Positions 1-12,722 of a stretch of DNA of 64,000 nt are shown here, piece after piece (position 1 is the stretch's first letter; every line of letters starts with the position of its first letter). A program made the position numbers and the translations under genes. Location: assembly GCA_947683625.1 (NCBI GenBank), contig CANTUR010000145.1:1567501-1631500 (forward strand), read 5' to 3'. The notes beneath the pieces were generated by a model that was not told where the DNA came from, searched no databases, and saw only the letters and a list, made by a program, of their open reading frames with translations. Source of the stretch: Mallotus nudiflorus (Eukaryota; Streptophyta; Magnoliopsida; Malpighiales; Euphorbiaceae).

Positions 1-327
1 CCATTGCAAAAGGGTAAAACAATGATTAGTGAATAAAATTATAATAAAAATTCAATAAAATTGAAATTCAATAAAATCAAAATAATAATAATAAAAGAAG
101 AAAAATAAAAGAAGGTACGGAGAAGATAATGCTTATGGATGCTTGTGAATGAATTGCTCTTTATATTCATAAGATCACCGTTATTTTTTAGTAGGCCTTC
201 AAAACTTGTTATTTTTCTTCTCAAAAAATCTCTAATGAATAAATCACCAAGAGTTTTTTTTTTTTGTGGAAAAGAATGCTCAGTATTGAGAATTGAGAGT
301 TTAGTCCCCCGCTATGAGCCTATGCTC

Positions 328-340
328 TCCTTTTATAGGG
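328..340 (-). promoter_or_regulatory. TATA-like motif of the left LTR-like segment
   Basis: The minus strand reads CCTATAAAAGGAG, a good plant TATA box for an LTR U3 region. No transcript evidence; the call rests on the motif and on the LTR-like context only. Confidence 0.4.
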
Positions 341-510
341 AAAAAACCCTAAGTTCCACGTACTAAGAGTTCCAATTTTAAAAGGATTTTATTTCCTGAA
401 GAATTAGATAAATCCTAAAAATAAATTAAAATTTTTTTTTTAACAAATCAAAACTCAGGAAAATATTTTTATTTTCTATAAAAAATACCAAAAATGGATG
501 GAAAACATGT

Positions 511-600
511 AATTCCTACTAGAATTGCATAATTCCGACCAAAATTGCATAATTCCTATTGGAATTACATAATTCCGATTGAAATTCCATAATTCTAATT
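511..600. repeat. 20-bp tandem repeat, about 4.5 copies
   Basis: Four consecutive 20-base units start at 511, 531, 551 and 571, each opening with AATTC and closing with a variant of AATTNCAT, followed by a half unit. Spacing is exactly 20 bases with substitutions but no indels. It lies upstream of the TATA motif of the minus-strand LTR-like segment, the position of U3 enhancer repeats, though that role is inference. Confidence 0.75.
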
Positions 601-1004
601 TTTTTAAATTTTAATTACAAAAAAACCCCTGAAAGAAATTAAAAATTTCAATTAGGTCTTAAAAAGTTTTACAATTAAGTCCTTAAAAAATCAATGGAAC
701 TCTTTTTGAAAATGTATTCAAACTTTTGAGGTTTCAAACTTCAAGTGTTGAAAACCTACTTATAACATTTTCATAATTGGAGTCCTTTGTCGCATCTATA
801 TTTTATTATCCCGAAATTTAGTGTTTATAGGCACCTTAAGAATTTTATCTAGAGTGGAAATAATACCATTAAGGGATCTACGAGAGGCATATCATTATCA
901 TCCATAATGGAAAAAGACAAATAGCCTATGTTCCCTCTGAACACCTAGATCGAAGGTACAATCCATTAGATTTTATGGTAGCCAGGGTATTGATAGCCTA
1001 ATAT

Positions 1005-3393
1005 CATTGTGGGTTACCCTATATTGTATGAGTTTTATGCTCTTCTATGCATTAGATACCTCCATTTGAAGATTCCCTATGATGATGGGCCTATCACTAT
1101 GAGGGGAAAGCAAATTAAAGCTAAATACTGCCACTCTATTTCATTAAGTGATAAAGGTGAAGAAGAAGTCCTAATGGTAGAAGTGTTAGATATTAGAGAT
1201 GCTGGCTCTGGACAAAGGATATAACCCATGGGTTAATTAAAAGCTATTCCTTTCTCAACAGACTATTCAGAACGATACACACATGTCAATACAAATCTTA
1301 GTTATAACTAGAAGGCTCAAGTGAAGAAGTTTTTATAAGAGCATAAAAGGGATTTTGCCTTTGTGCCTTTTGAGATGCTAGGAATTCATCCTAGTATGAT
1401 GACTCACAAGCTCAATATTGATCTGAATTTCAAATCTGTGCACTTAAAAAAGTAGTTCTTTTTGCCTATGAAATATGAGGCAATTGACCAAAAGGTTAAT
1501 AAATTGATAGAAGCTAGCTTTGTTCGAGAAGTTAACTATCCATAATGGTTGGCAAATGTCATTTTGGTTAAGAAAATGAATAGGAAGTAGAGACTATATG
1601 TAGACTTTACTTATCTCAATAAAGCTTGTCCTAAGGATTTTTTTCCCCTGCTGTCAATTGACATGTTGGTTGTTGCCACTATGAGTTATGAGTTTTTGAC
1701 TTCCCTAGATGGATTAGCAGGGTACCATCAGATTCCCATGGATCTTGATGATGAAAAGAAGACCTCTTTCATTACCGAAAAAGGAATCTACTGTTATAAG
1801 GCTATGCCCTTCGGACTCAAAAATGCTAAAGCAACCTACCAGTCCTGATTAATAAGATCTTTAAAGACCAATGAGGAAGAAACTTGGAGGCTTATATGGA
1901 TGACATGGTAGTAAAGAGTAAAACCTTCGAGCAACACCTGATTAACTTACATGAAATCTTCTTTATGATAAACCACTATGGTATAAAGTTGAATCTTGAA
2001 ACATTATCTTTTTTATAAGGGGAGGAAAGTTCCTGAGCTATATGGTTAGTGAAAGAGGCATTGACCCAAACCTTAAAAAGGTGAAAAGTTATACTAGATA
2101 TGCCCTCTCCTAAGTGTCTTAGGCCTGTGCAATGTCTAATTAGTAAAGTGGTGGTTTTACATCGATTCATTTCTAAATCAGCTAAAAAATGTCTTCCTTT
2201 CTTCAAAAAGCTTAGAAAAATCCCTTCCTTTAAGTGAACAGACAAATGCAAATAAGCTTTTATCTAGCTGAAAGAATATTTGCAATCTCCATATATGTTG
2301 AGTAGCCTAGTTCCTAAAAAATATTTGTTCATTTACTTAGGGGCTTCAGATAATGCTATTAGTCCTATTCTTGTTAGAGAGGAAGGAATGTATCAATGGC
2401 CAATATACTATATTAGTCGAGTCCTTAAAGGGGTAGAGGTCAGGTATTCCCTTATTGAAAAACTTACTTTTTCTTTATTACTGGTTATTCGTAAATTTGG
2501 CATATTCTTGTTGGGACATTAGGGGATTATGAGGACAGATGCCTCCTATGCTAGGCCTTACACTGACCAACTATGGTAAGGTGAATAACAATATGGTCCA
2601 TAAATATTAGGGGCTATGGTTTAAAGTATAAGCCTCGAAAGGCTATTAAGGCACAAGCTCTAACAGATTTCATTGCAGAAAGCAATTTCACAAACCTTCC
2701 AAAACCAAGAGAAGTTGAGAAATTAAAGCTAAAGTTTAATCTTCTCCCTAGTTCTTCCAAGGGGGAAGTGTACCACTAAAATCTTTATGTTGATGGTTCT
2801 TCTTATAATGAAAGAAGTGGCGTAAAAGTGATGTCAAAAGGACCATATGGATTTGACTCAAAATAATCACTTTGCTTGAAATTCCCTTCCTTTAATAATG
2901 TCACTAATTATGAGACTGTAGTGGTAGGGCTTAGACTAGCTAATGCCATAGGGGTTTCTGATCTTAAGATACATAATGACTCTCAATTCACAGTGAATTA
3001 AGTTAGCAGAGTGTATGAAGCTAAGGGAGAAAAAATAGCTTAATATTTATAACTAGTAAAAATGCTTTTGGGTTAGTTTGAAGAAAAGAAGATACCAATG
3101 TGCATTACACAGATCCCATGTAAGAATAATTTTGAAGCTGATTTCTTGAGTAGACTGATAACTACTGCCATGGAGTATTTACCTCAAGACGTCCACATGG
3201 ATACTCTTGCTGTTCTTAGCACTGAGGAACCTATACAAATTTTCCTTATCGAAGGAGAAAAGAGTTAGATGGACCCCATCATCTGGTACCTTCAGACTAG
3301 AGATCTCCCCTTAGATCTTAATGAAGCTATCAAGCTCACTTTGAGTGCTTCAAGATTTACTTTTTTTGAAGGGCTATTGTATAAAAGTGGACA
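1005..3393 (+). pseudogene. Tat-type gypsy pol: linker, RT, RNase H, second RNase H
   Basis: Fragments in several frames follow the Tat Pol protein in order. About 1005-1230 is the post-protease linker (VLDIRDA motif). About 1340-2070 is reverse transcriptase, with LIEASFVREV, LNKACPKD, the DGLAGYHQI segment, MPFGLKNA and a catalytic YMDDMVVKS box near 1895. About 2160-2520 is the first RNase H (ILVREEG, YYISRVLKG, RYSLIEKL). About 2640-2690 is the KAQALTDFIAE linker. About 2785-3190 is the second RNase H, opening LYVDGSS and ending with EADFLSRL. Stop codons interrupt nearly every domain. The frame breaks off at about 3390 and resumes at about 5711 beyond the inserted LTR, which places that insertion later than the element. 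Not functional. Confidence 0.85.
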
Positions 3394-5710
3394 TAAAAGG
3401 AAATAGTTATGCAACAATTAAGTGAGGTGAGCACATGCCTCAGATAGGGTGAAATTTCAAAAATTTTACTTACATAACCCTTCATCACATGAAGATTTCC
3501 ATTCCCATAGATCCATTTTTCATTTTACACATAGTTAAACCATACATCAATATGTAAAACAACAAACTAAGAGGTCTAGGGTTAAAAATACTTATAATCT
3601 CCTAAGTTTGATGTAGACCACAAGTATTTTACAAGCTTTGGATTCTTTGGTTCAACTCATAAATCAAATGCTTGGCCTCCTAAGTGTTAGGACTCTAGTT
3701 TGAAACACTAAAGCTCCACAAAATCACCTTATTGCTTATATTAGATTAGTTGTAAGTAGCCTTTCTAATAACCCTCATAAAACTTGAACTAAGTTGATCT
3801 TCTTACAAGAACACTTAGGTTTTATTTTATGTATATGTTTCTCTTCTTTTGTGTGTCTCTATACAAAGTCTCTAACCTCTTTTAAGAAACACTTCCTTAA
3901 GATATATATATGTAGAGAAAGCAAACCCTAATGACATTATCTCTTACATTATATGTATATAACTCATCATAATAAGTATACAACTTGTATAAGAGATAAG
4001 TATATAAAAAAGGTATGTAAAGATTGAATACATCTTATGTATTTTTCTACATTCATTCTCTACACATAATCTTATAACCTAATTCTTATCCTTGCCTTAG
4101 TCAAATTTATACACATAATAGATAACATGGCAAATTTTCCATGGTCAACATTTTACACTTAAGTGATAATGTGTGATTAACATGACAAGCCTAATAAGCC
4201 AAACTTAATACTTATAATGCCCATAGTCAACATTGTACACATAAAGGATAAGGCATGCCTAACATGATAAATTTTGACCAAGCCATGTTCATATGGATTT
4301 AGGCTTGGTAATTGGGCCAACACTTGGCCCAAGCCCAATCCATATAACAAATGGGCTTAGATTAGGTCCATAGGCTTCCTCAACATCTTAGATTAATCTT
4401 TAGTCCAAAACCCCTTTTGGGCCTAGACCCAAACAACTTGGGCTATTAATCCAAGTCCAATTAGAAACAACATATATTATTAATTTAGTACCTTAATTAA
4501 TATCTCATGTTAATTAAGTATAAATTAGTAATTAAACCTTTTACTTGAATTGGATTTCATGATATGCTAGAATCATTGCTTAAAGCATAAATCCAATTCT
4601 ATTAATCTTAATTATTTGATTAAACACTTTAATCAATAATTAGATTAATATTAATGGTGATTTGGTGAAACACTGTTAGGTGTGACTTACTAGGTTCATG
4701 TCTAAGTGGCAATAAGGAGATAATGTAAATAGTTGACATTATTTGAAACTCTTTTCAAGTTTACATGTGAAAATCCCAATTATGCACATTTAGTTCTCAT
4801 AAATTATGAGTGACCCTTAGCATCAATATCACAACTACCCAATTAGAAATGAATGCATGTATTGATTTGCATGAATCCTTTTAGTTATAATTACCTTGCA
4901 CTAAAATCCTTTCATTAGAAGATCCTGATATAGCCTAAAGTCATGGTTTAGTCAAACTCTAATAGTTATATATCACAGGACCTCATATTAAGTTTTAATC
5001 TTAATAAAATATAACCAATAATAAAAATCTTTCAGTTTGTGTCATATTTGTCCTGGTTAGGAACTTATTGATCAAGAAAGAACATAGATAATATAGGATT
5101 TTATCCTGATTCACTCCAAGCAATGAATCTCAATTTGGTTGAACACTCATCCATACACTTAACCAACTATAGCCACCACACGCCATATACCCATGTATGA
5201 TTAATACAAGTATGCAAGTGGTAATAAACCCTAACCATTTAAATGTGGATAATCATGTTACCTCAGGCCAAAGGACTATTTGCACTATTATGACCTAGAT
5301 TGTGATTGTTGACTATAAGTGAATATCCATGCAATCATAAATCTAATGTCATGTTCGATCCACCCATTACATAAATATCCACATGTCTATTCTAAAATCT
5401 CAAATCAAGTAGTATGAGACTCACTACCTCCCATTATTAGTATCATATATTAATCAAGGAAAATAGACAGAGGTGATAGTCTAATTAATATTACCCAAAT
5501 ATTAATTAATTGACTATGAATAATTTTATAGCATATGTACTAAATAAATTTACATCTCATATTATCAACTCTTGATAATAAATTTGCCAATGGATAAATA
5601 TTCAATTAAATAAATACTTTAAATAATAGAATATTATTTTATTACCATTTCAGATAATTTACAATGTCAAATATGTGATTGGCCTCTAGGGTATAACACT
5701 TATGCTAACA
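3394..5710 (-). mobile_element. Non-coding LTR (solo LTR or LTR-only insertion) inside Tat pol
   Basis: Tat pol stops at YKSGH near 3392 and resumes as MPLLICLTPQEAEY near 5720, so the roughly 2.3 kb between is inserted. On minus the right end opens TGTTAGCATAAGTG and continues ACCCTAGAGGCC, an LTR-like start. Flanking GGACA (3389-3393) and GGATA (5711-5715) look like a five-base target duplication with one change. The left terminus is eroded: it reads TAAAAGG on plus rather than TG. No coding capacity was found inside. It could be a solo copia LTR or a non-autonomous long-LTR element; no second LTR copy is visible inside it. Confidence 0.65.
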
Positions 5711-6830
5711 GGATATCACATGCCCCTCCTCATATGTCTTACTCCACAAGAGGCTGAGTATGTTATGAAAGAAATGCACGAGGGGGTGTGCAGAACTCCC
5801 ATGTAAAGACAATCTTTAAGTCATAAAATTATAAGGCAATGATATTTTTTGCCTACTATTTCAAAGGATGCTACTGCGCTAGTAAAGAAATGTGACACTT
5901 GTCAAAACATTTTTGACAATTTTCATATTCCAGCTACTGAGCAAAACCGCATTCTCACTCCATGGCCTTTTGCTTAGTGGGGGGGTGGATATACTGGGTC
6001 CTTTCCTAACGACTATTGGGCAAAAGCATTTTATCATTCTAGTAGTGGATTACTTTACAAAATAGGTGCAAGCAAAAGCTTTGACTACTATCACGACACA
6101 AAAACCATTAATTTCTTATGGAGAAACATTGTACTTAGATTTGGGGTATCAAAGATTTTGATATTAAATAATGGAAAGCAATTTAATTGCCAAAAGGTCA
6201 AAGAATTCACTAAAGGCCTACATATTAAACATCATTTTAGCTCAGTTTCACATCCACAAACCAATGGCCAAGCTAAAGTCTCAAATAGGAAAATCTTGAA
6301 AGCTCTAAAGAAGAGGCTAGAAGGAGGCAAAGCTGATAGGTTTAAAGAGCTGCATAGTATGTTATGGGCCTATAGAACGACCCCAGAAAGGCCACTAAAG
6401 AATCTCCATTCATGTTGGTTTATGGCATAAAGGTTGTGATCCTTATGGAAATTGGAATGCCAACACAGAAAGTTTAAACATATGATTTGGCAAATAATAG
6501 GGAGGTGCTACGGATCAATTTGGACCTCTTAGAAAGGCTAAGGGAATAAGTGTCAATAAGATTGGTCGTACATCAAGGGAAAGCAGCTAGATACTTTAAC
6601 CAAAAGTCAAACATCGCCTACTAAATGTTAGGGATCTAGTACTTAGAAGCCTAAATACCACAGGAAAGAGGGAAGGTCAAAGAAAGCTATCACCTAGTTA
6701 GGATGGCCAATTTTGCATTACTAGAGTGGTCAGACCCAGGACATTTCACTTGGAAGATGCTGAAGGGAATGCTTTGCCCCATGCTTGGAATGTTCAACAT
6801 CTGAAGAAGTATTTGTAATAGAAGATAACG
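5711..6830 (+). pseudogene. Tat-type gypsy pol: integrase
   Basis: Continues the pol reading from the left of the inserted LTR. It opens with CLTPQEAEYVMKEMHEGVC (about 5737-5795), the linker before the integrase zinc-binding domain. A KKCDTCQ segment follows near 5890. The integrase core includes WILGPFP-like and VDYFTK remnants near 5990-6060, a degraded second Asp region near 6160, and the HPQTNGQA block near 6250 with the downstream Glu side. A C-terminal tail with a FTWKMLKG-like motif lies near 6745-6780. Stops and frameshifts occur throughout, so it is dead. Confidence 0.8.
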
Positions 6831-7409
6831 TTCTCTTTTATCCTTTTGCTGGGAAGGTTATCTATGAATTTTAATGTACTCTTTCATCTGATGAAGATGG
6901 ATAATCCATGTATTCTTCAACATGGAGTAATGAAATCTTTCCCAAATATACTAGCTTAATATTCTTTTTCATTCAAAATGAAAATTGGATAGCAAATATA
7001 CATAACATTAATGCATAAGCATACTGGCTAAAACCATAATGGTTTAAGACATCCAGCCTGCCCTAGAGACACCTTTGGTGAAAGCCTTGGCAAGGACACA
7101 AAGACCATTTCTCCCTTAGGCCTTTGCAAAAAGCATTAGGCTAAACACTTAGAATGTGTTCATCATATAGTTCCAGAAAGATGAAACTCAGAGCTAAAAA
7201 ATTTAATCAAGAAAATTAACCTATATAGAGATATATCAACAACTATAAATTTCAACCATGTAAATTGAAAAGAAAAAGTAAGTATTTATAGATACAATCA
7301 CCTAGCTACAAACGTCACATTATTCAAATAAATAATAAAAACATCAATAGTTCAAATAACACCCACACTCAAGTGAATTTAAAATAATATTCCAAAAGGA
7401 GTATAAGGG
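6831..7409. other. Non-coding spacer between Tat pol and antisense ORF
   Basis: About 580 bases between the end of the integrase and the 3' end of the antisense ORF. AT-rich; I see no open frame with family similarity, no repeat and no clear regulatory motif. Confidence 0.5.
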
Positions 7410-8646
7410 AGGACTACTCCTTAGTAGGATCCACATCTTAGACCTCCTTGGTCTTTTTCTCCTAACCAGTAGGGGCATCTTGGATCTCTTGGCCCTTAGC
7501 TGCCATAGTGGAATCCTACTGAGTGGTTTTTAACTGGGTGGTTTCCTCTTTGTTACCTGAAACTTCACCGGAGGTACCCTCAACAACACCATCCTATTTC
7601 CCTTAGGATATTCCTCCTACTGATTTGAAAGCTAAGAGGTCCGAGGAAGTATAATGATTAAAGATTTACTTCCAAAGATCTTTCCAGCCCTTGGCATAAT
7701 AGCTGGATGCTTCTATTAAGATATCGAGCCTAAAATCTTCAAATTCTTTGAAGTCTTCCATGACTCTTTGAACAACATCATTATTTTCATATTCTTTTTA
7801 TTTTATGTCCTTCTTTAGCTGATAGACTTCCTTCTTCAAGGAGAGCTCCTAGTCCAACAAGTAAATTTTATTAGTTCTCAAGCTTCAACATTGTGCCTTC
7901 TTCCATCTGTAGTTGTATGTCTTTCTGGAAAACAATGGCATTAAGTTATGCTCACCCTTTTTTTATGTGAGAAAACTCCTTGGCACTCTCCTCTCTAAGC
8001 GCCTTCGCCTAAAGATCTTGTTCATACAGCAGACCACAGAGGTACAAATATTTTCAACATCATAATGGTTAGTATCATATTGGAAAAATGTGATAAAGGG
8101 AAGTTAACTTGTTACTTACCCTCTGAGCTACCTTAATTGATTGGGACCTCATATCCTCCAAAGAATGGCTCAGGAACTGACAGTTGTCCTCAAAAGCCTA
8201 ATACAAGAGCTTCAATATGAAAGCCATAATAGGTTCTCTCATTAAGAATCCCATTCCCAAATACCTATTAACCTGCACAAAAACCACCTATTGGATAGGA
8301 GTTTATGGTATGACATCAACTATTGGTCCCTTAGACAAGTCCCTATTGGGCTCTTTCTTCCTCTTCACCACAATGGTCCTGACCATTAATTTCTCCAGGA
8401 CCTTATGGTCTTTTCCCCCTATGTGTTAATGGCTCATCCTCAGTTTCAAAATCAAAAGAAATCTCAACAATCTCAGTGAACTATTTCTTTTTATGTTTGC
8501 TCTCAACAGTTGCACCCTTATGCTTCTTGGAAGCAAGTTTGGGTGTAAGAGTTTTGTTTATCTTCAGAGTGGTAGTCTATGCTCTAGTTTTTGCTATTGA
8601 AGGATCTTTACCTGGTAGGCCTTTGGGAGCCTCAAACTGCTCCTAC
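7410..8646 (-). pseudogene. Antisense ORF of the Tat element, C-terminal part
   Basis: The minus strand carries a decayed frame that continues the antisense ORF at 14731-15582; the hAT element separates the two parts. Visible stretches in order: a basic Lys-rich segment near 8500 (KASKKHKG-like), an acidic segment (FDFETEDEP) near 8440, a heptad-like Lys/Glu-rich region near 7750-8030 (ESAKEFSHIKKG, ELSLKKEVYQLKKDI) that would form a coiled coil, and a segment RVMEDFKEFEDFRLDI near 7740. The tail is rich in Ser, Gly and Glu. Some plant Tat elements, such as maize Grande, carry an ORF in this place and orientation; I infer the same here. The protein's function is unknown and this copy has several stops. 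Confidence 0.55.
8639..8646. repeat. Target-site duplication of the hAT element, left
   Basis: GCTCCTAC on the left matches GTTCCTAT at 14723-14730 on the right in six of eight positions. Eight bases is the hAT length. Confidence 0.75.
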
Positions 8647-8671
8647 CATGGATTTAAATAACGGTATCGTG
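8647..8671 (+). repeat. hAT terminal inverted repeat, left
   Basis: Pairs with the minus strand of 14697-14722. About 17 of 25 positions agree when single-base gaps are allowed by eye. The next 40 bases hold repeated CGGTATCG / CGATATCGG motifs, which resemble subterminal transposase sites. Confidence 0.7.
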
Positions 8672-9031
8672 ATCCGTTTCGATATCGGTAACGGTGTAAC
8701 AGTATCAGTCCGAATCGGATCGATTCAGATTGTATCATTCGGTGCTATCGTGAATAATGAAAAATAATCAATAAAATATACCATATTATTAAAAAATGCA
8801 AAATAAAATTTTACAATAATATAATAAGTTAATAATTACTTAAACAATATATAATTGCACTAAAAAATATACATTTGAAAAAAAAAGAAATATAAAATAA
8901 AAATTATTATTTATTGTAATAAAAAAATTAAAATAAGCGAGTACTTTAAAATTTTAATATGTATGTAATTTTATTACATTAATATGATATTAATACAAAC
9001 TTTTTGACAAATACAATAATAATAAAAATCA

Positions 9032-9691
9032 TCACCAAAAAGAGTGGCGTGGAGGATCTTGACTACTAGGCCCAGCATTATAATCAGTAACATTTTGGTT
9101 GTTCATTTGAGATGGGAATAAGTTAAAAAATGAACTCCCTTCGTTGAATGTAGTAGAATGGCTTTGAAATTCAAGCAAATTACTTCGAGAATTTTGAGAA
9201 GTATTCACCTGATTCTCAAATCTACTTGGATAACTTTGGTGTTGGTCTTGCTGATTCCAATTATCAGAGGGCATTCCATAATATCGTATAGGATCAAATG
9301 GATTCATGTAATGACTGAACTCATAGTCTTGATTTACAATAGTCAAAGTAGAACTACTTTCACCTCCATTGATTTCGTATCCAAATTCAAGTTGTCTTGG
9401 TGCAAAATTGGATGTAATATTTGAAGAACCAGATGGATCAAAAAATGAAGGAATATCATCTGAATAATTGGAATCTTCATAATATCCATGGCTTGTTCCA
9501 ATTGGCCTATGATATCCACCTCCACCACCATCATTATCACTACCATAACCATGACTACCGTTGTCGCCATCATCATCATCATAATCATCACCACCACCAC
9601 CACCACCACCATCACTAGTACCATCATCTTTATCACTTTCACCACCATCACCTAAAGGAGAATCAACACTATATCTGAATGGAGGAGTCAC
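9032..9691 (-). other. Low-complexity acidic C-terminal tail of the hAT transposase
   Basis: A 219-codon open stretch downstream of the dimerisation domain. The first 75 residues are dominated by Gly and Asp, with runs such as GGGGGGG and DDYDDDD; the rest is Ser/Asn/Gln-rich with several Pro-Ser-Asp motifs. It ends at a stop at 9032. The underlying DNA is a CAC/CAT/CCA array on plus, so part of it arises from microsatellite expansion. Related plant hAT proteins often end in a similar disordered acidic tail. Confidence 0.65.
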
Positions 9692-12307
9692 ACCTAATTC
9701 CTGCTCAGTTAAATCAATTATAGGATCTTATTCACCATCTTCATCATTCAACTAATCAAGATCATGTCCATCAAGTAAAGGAGCTTCTGATTCTTCCAAC
9801 CATGGATTTAAAGGGTCATGCTCATCAAAAATATAATCCAAGTTGACAAGATTAAAAGCTTCCTCTAATTCATTTTATGACTTTCGCATTGTATTTCGCA
9901 ATTTCAACTTCATATTATAGTGTACATAGACTAGATAGTGTAGTTTTTTATAGTTCAATCTATTTCTAATCTTTGTATGAATCAAGCTAAAAGTGCTCCA
10001 ATTCCTTTCACAATTTTTTATTGATGTTGTTCGACTTAAGACTTTCATAACAATTTTTTGAAGTTCTGGTGTTGACTCTCCAAAATGAATCCACCACTCA
10101 GCTACATCATCCAATAATATTCAACTAGTTAAATATTTTTTATTAATTAATTAATATAAATTATAAATGAAGACAAAAAATACCTGGGGGAAAATTCTTG
10201 ATTGCTTTTTAAGTAAGTGTTTGTCCAAAAAATTGTCCCTTTTCTTGAAAAGTAAACATATGCACGACAGTAAAAAAAATAATGGACATATAATATAACT
10301 ATAATTATCAATATATAAAAAAAAGTTATTTCAAATGCAATAAAAATTGTTACTTGTAAAAGGGCTTGAATTTGAGTTTCTTCATTTGGTTAAATCTTTT
10401 TAATAACATTTCGAACTCCTCGCATAACTTCAATATCTGATGGAATGTCATACTTATCTCCATATTGATATTGTGGGTTAAAATAATAACCTATAACAAG
10501 TACATCATTATACATATTAATACCTTGCAAATAGATTAATAATGTATTCATTAACAAATATAAATAACATCCCCGTAGCATGCAAATCATGACGCAATTG
10601 GAAATTCCATCTTCTATAAATAATTGACCAATAATGCTTGTGATATCGAAAATTTTCTTTAATGGCCATCTTGCATCTGTCCATTACATCATACAAAAAT
10701 CCAATTGTTGGTTTATCATCCCCATCAACTAGCCTTAATGTCTTCAGAAGAGGCTCTTGAACTTTAACCAATTCATTTTCATTTTGCTGAAAATGTCTTC
10801 CTTTACTTGTTGTTGCTAATATAGTTTCCCTAACTTCAACAGCTAGTGGATCTGTCATTCTTCCATAACTAGAATTCACCCATGTAGGTGAGTTAAACAT
10901 ATTCCTCAAATTATTGCGTTGACGGACAACACTTTCCAATGTAATAAAATTGGTAGCAAATCTAGTAATGCTAGGGCAAAGCAACTCTTTACCATTTGTA
11001 AATTTCTTTATATAATTTGTCGCCCAATTATAATTATAAATAAATTGGGTGATTTTCTTCCCTTTTGCAATACAGTGACATTCTTGACTTATCTTCCTAA
11101 TATCTTCTAAAATGATATCAATGCAATGAGCACTACAGGCAGTCCAATACAGATTCTGATACTTGTTCATGAGCATTTTTCCTACTTACTTAATTGCAGC
11201 ATCATTATCTGTAACAATTTGTATAACCTTTTCAACTCCAACTTCTTCGACAACCTTTAACATCAACAGAAAGTAATAATGTCCATCTTTCTTCTCAAAA
11301 TCAAATGCATTCACTGACTTATGAAACATCGTGCCACGATTTGAATAAATAAGAAAATTAATAATGGACATTTTTGTTGGGCTTGTCCATGCATCACATA
11401 ATATAGACACACCTCTTTCTTTTCAAATCTCTACAAAAGATGTAATATATTCTTTCATTAATTGATACTCCTTTGGCAACCATACCTCGGCAAGGTAATA
11501 AGCTGTTGAAGGTGGAATGTTCGGTCCAACTTCTGAAGCAACTCTAAGTAAAGGTTGTGTCCAAGGTGATTTAGCTACTGCAAATGATAGTCTATTGTGA
11601 ACCACAAATCGACCAAAGGCATTCATTAACTTTTATTTATTTTTCTTGAACCAAGGAGATTTTAATTTAGTCTGCTTCTTTGTTTCCCTTTCAATCTCTA
11701 AATCCACTTCAACAGCTCATAATCTTTCAGCTGGTGTTGATAATTGAGGAGGAGCAAATCTAGAAGATTGTGGATTGTTGCCTCTTCGGTTTTGTGTATC
11801 CTGAGTGTTTTTAACACTAAAAGAGCGACGCATCATTCACTTTCTTTGCTGACTACTGTTGGATCCACCTACATCATAGTGAACACCTGTAGTCCTTTTA
11901 TATGAATCAACTTCAATTTGTCGAAGGCTTTGTTGCCTAGCATATTGCATTATTGCATCTTCCTCCTCTTCATCATCACTATCATTATATTGTCCACTTG
12001 CATGCATTTGTACAATTTCTTCCTCAAGTTGATGTTTAGCAGCATTTTTTTTTTGCTTGGTTTGCCATTCTAAAATAAGTTTTTTTATATCATCTCTCAC
12101 AGCACGTGACACTTTTGGACATGCTGCAACATCACCTTCAAATCCTGCTAAATGTTGTTTAAATCTTATTATTCCACTAGTAACCACATGTCCACAAAAA
12201 TTACAAGTCATTTTAGATCTATTATTATTAATAGGCATAGCAAATTTCCATCCAATATCATCATTGGGCTTGTCATCTTTTCCTTTCTTTCCCATTAATA
12301 AATCCAC
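9032..12307 (-). pseudogene. hAT transposase (BED-type finger, DUF659, dimerisation domain)
   Basis: Read on minus from Met at 12307. Residues about 30-65 form a BED-like zinc finger (CNFCGHV then RFKQHLAG and a later Cys). An acidic linker (DSDDEEEEDA) follows. The DUF659 domain spans about 11626-11060: SPWTQPLL, ILCDAWTSP, then VTDNDAA and the TACSAHCIDIILEDI motif of hAT catalytic cores. The C-terminal dimerisation domain lies at 10114-9875 (WWIHFGES, CERNWSTFSLIHTK). A final acidic Gly/Asp-rich tail runs to 9032. A likely intron with AT-rich sequence lies at about 10120-10390. In-frame stops at about 11412 and 11180, where relatives have a sense codon, make it a pseudogene despite good overall preservation. 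It probably came from an autonomous element. Confidence 0.85.
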
Positions 12308-12334
12308 ATACAGAAAAAAAAATTCAGTGTCAAG

Positions 12335-12482
12335 TCAATAAAAAAAATATATATATATATATATATACTCACAAAAAAAAATGTAATTATATATAGAAAT
12401 TTAATATATATATATATATATTTAATTATATAACTAAATAAACATAATTATAAAAGTTATGTAATTACAAATATAAATACAC

Positions 12483-12557
<75 letters not shown>

Positions 12558-12669
12558 GTATACACTTGCTCTCTCACACACACACAAATTTAATGTATAT
12601 ACACAACTTTAATTATATAGCTAAACAAACATAATTATAAAACTTATGTAATTACAAATATAAATACAC

Positions 12670-12722
<53 letters not shown>

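Larger units (their letters stand above)
1..845 (-). repeat. LTR-like AT-rich segment, partial
   Basis: No gene is visible. Read on the minus strand, the segment has the layout of an LTR promoter region: a TATA motif near 328-340, then a short purine/pyrimidine-mixed leader and an AT-rich stretch running off the left edge. It also holds a 20-bp tandem repeat at 511-600. I find no partner copy in the window, so the LTR call and its right boundary are inference. It could belong to an element lying mainly to the left, or to an older solo LTR. Confidence 0.4.

Noticed and set aside
3429..5724. CACATGCC at both edges considered as the target duplication of the inserted LTR
   Set aside because: Pol frame continuity and the TGTTAG end place the right boundary at 5710, so GGACA/GGATA fits better; the CACATGCC match is likely chance.
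9343..9651. Open frame rich in Met and Val, and a His-rich frame on the other strand at 9421-9618
   Set aside because: Both are shadows of the CAC/CAT array that encodes the Gly/Asp tail of the hAT transposase in another frame.
12485..12718. Possible CRISPR-like or satellite array
   Set aside because: Spacing and content are simple TA/CA repeats inside a hAT element; no repeat-spacer structure.
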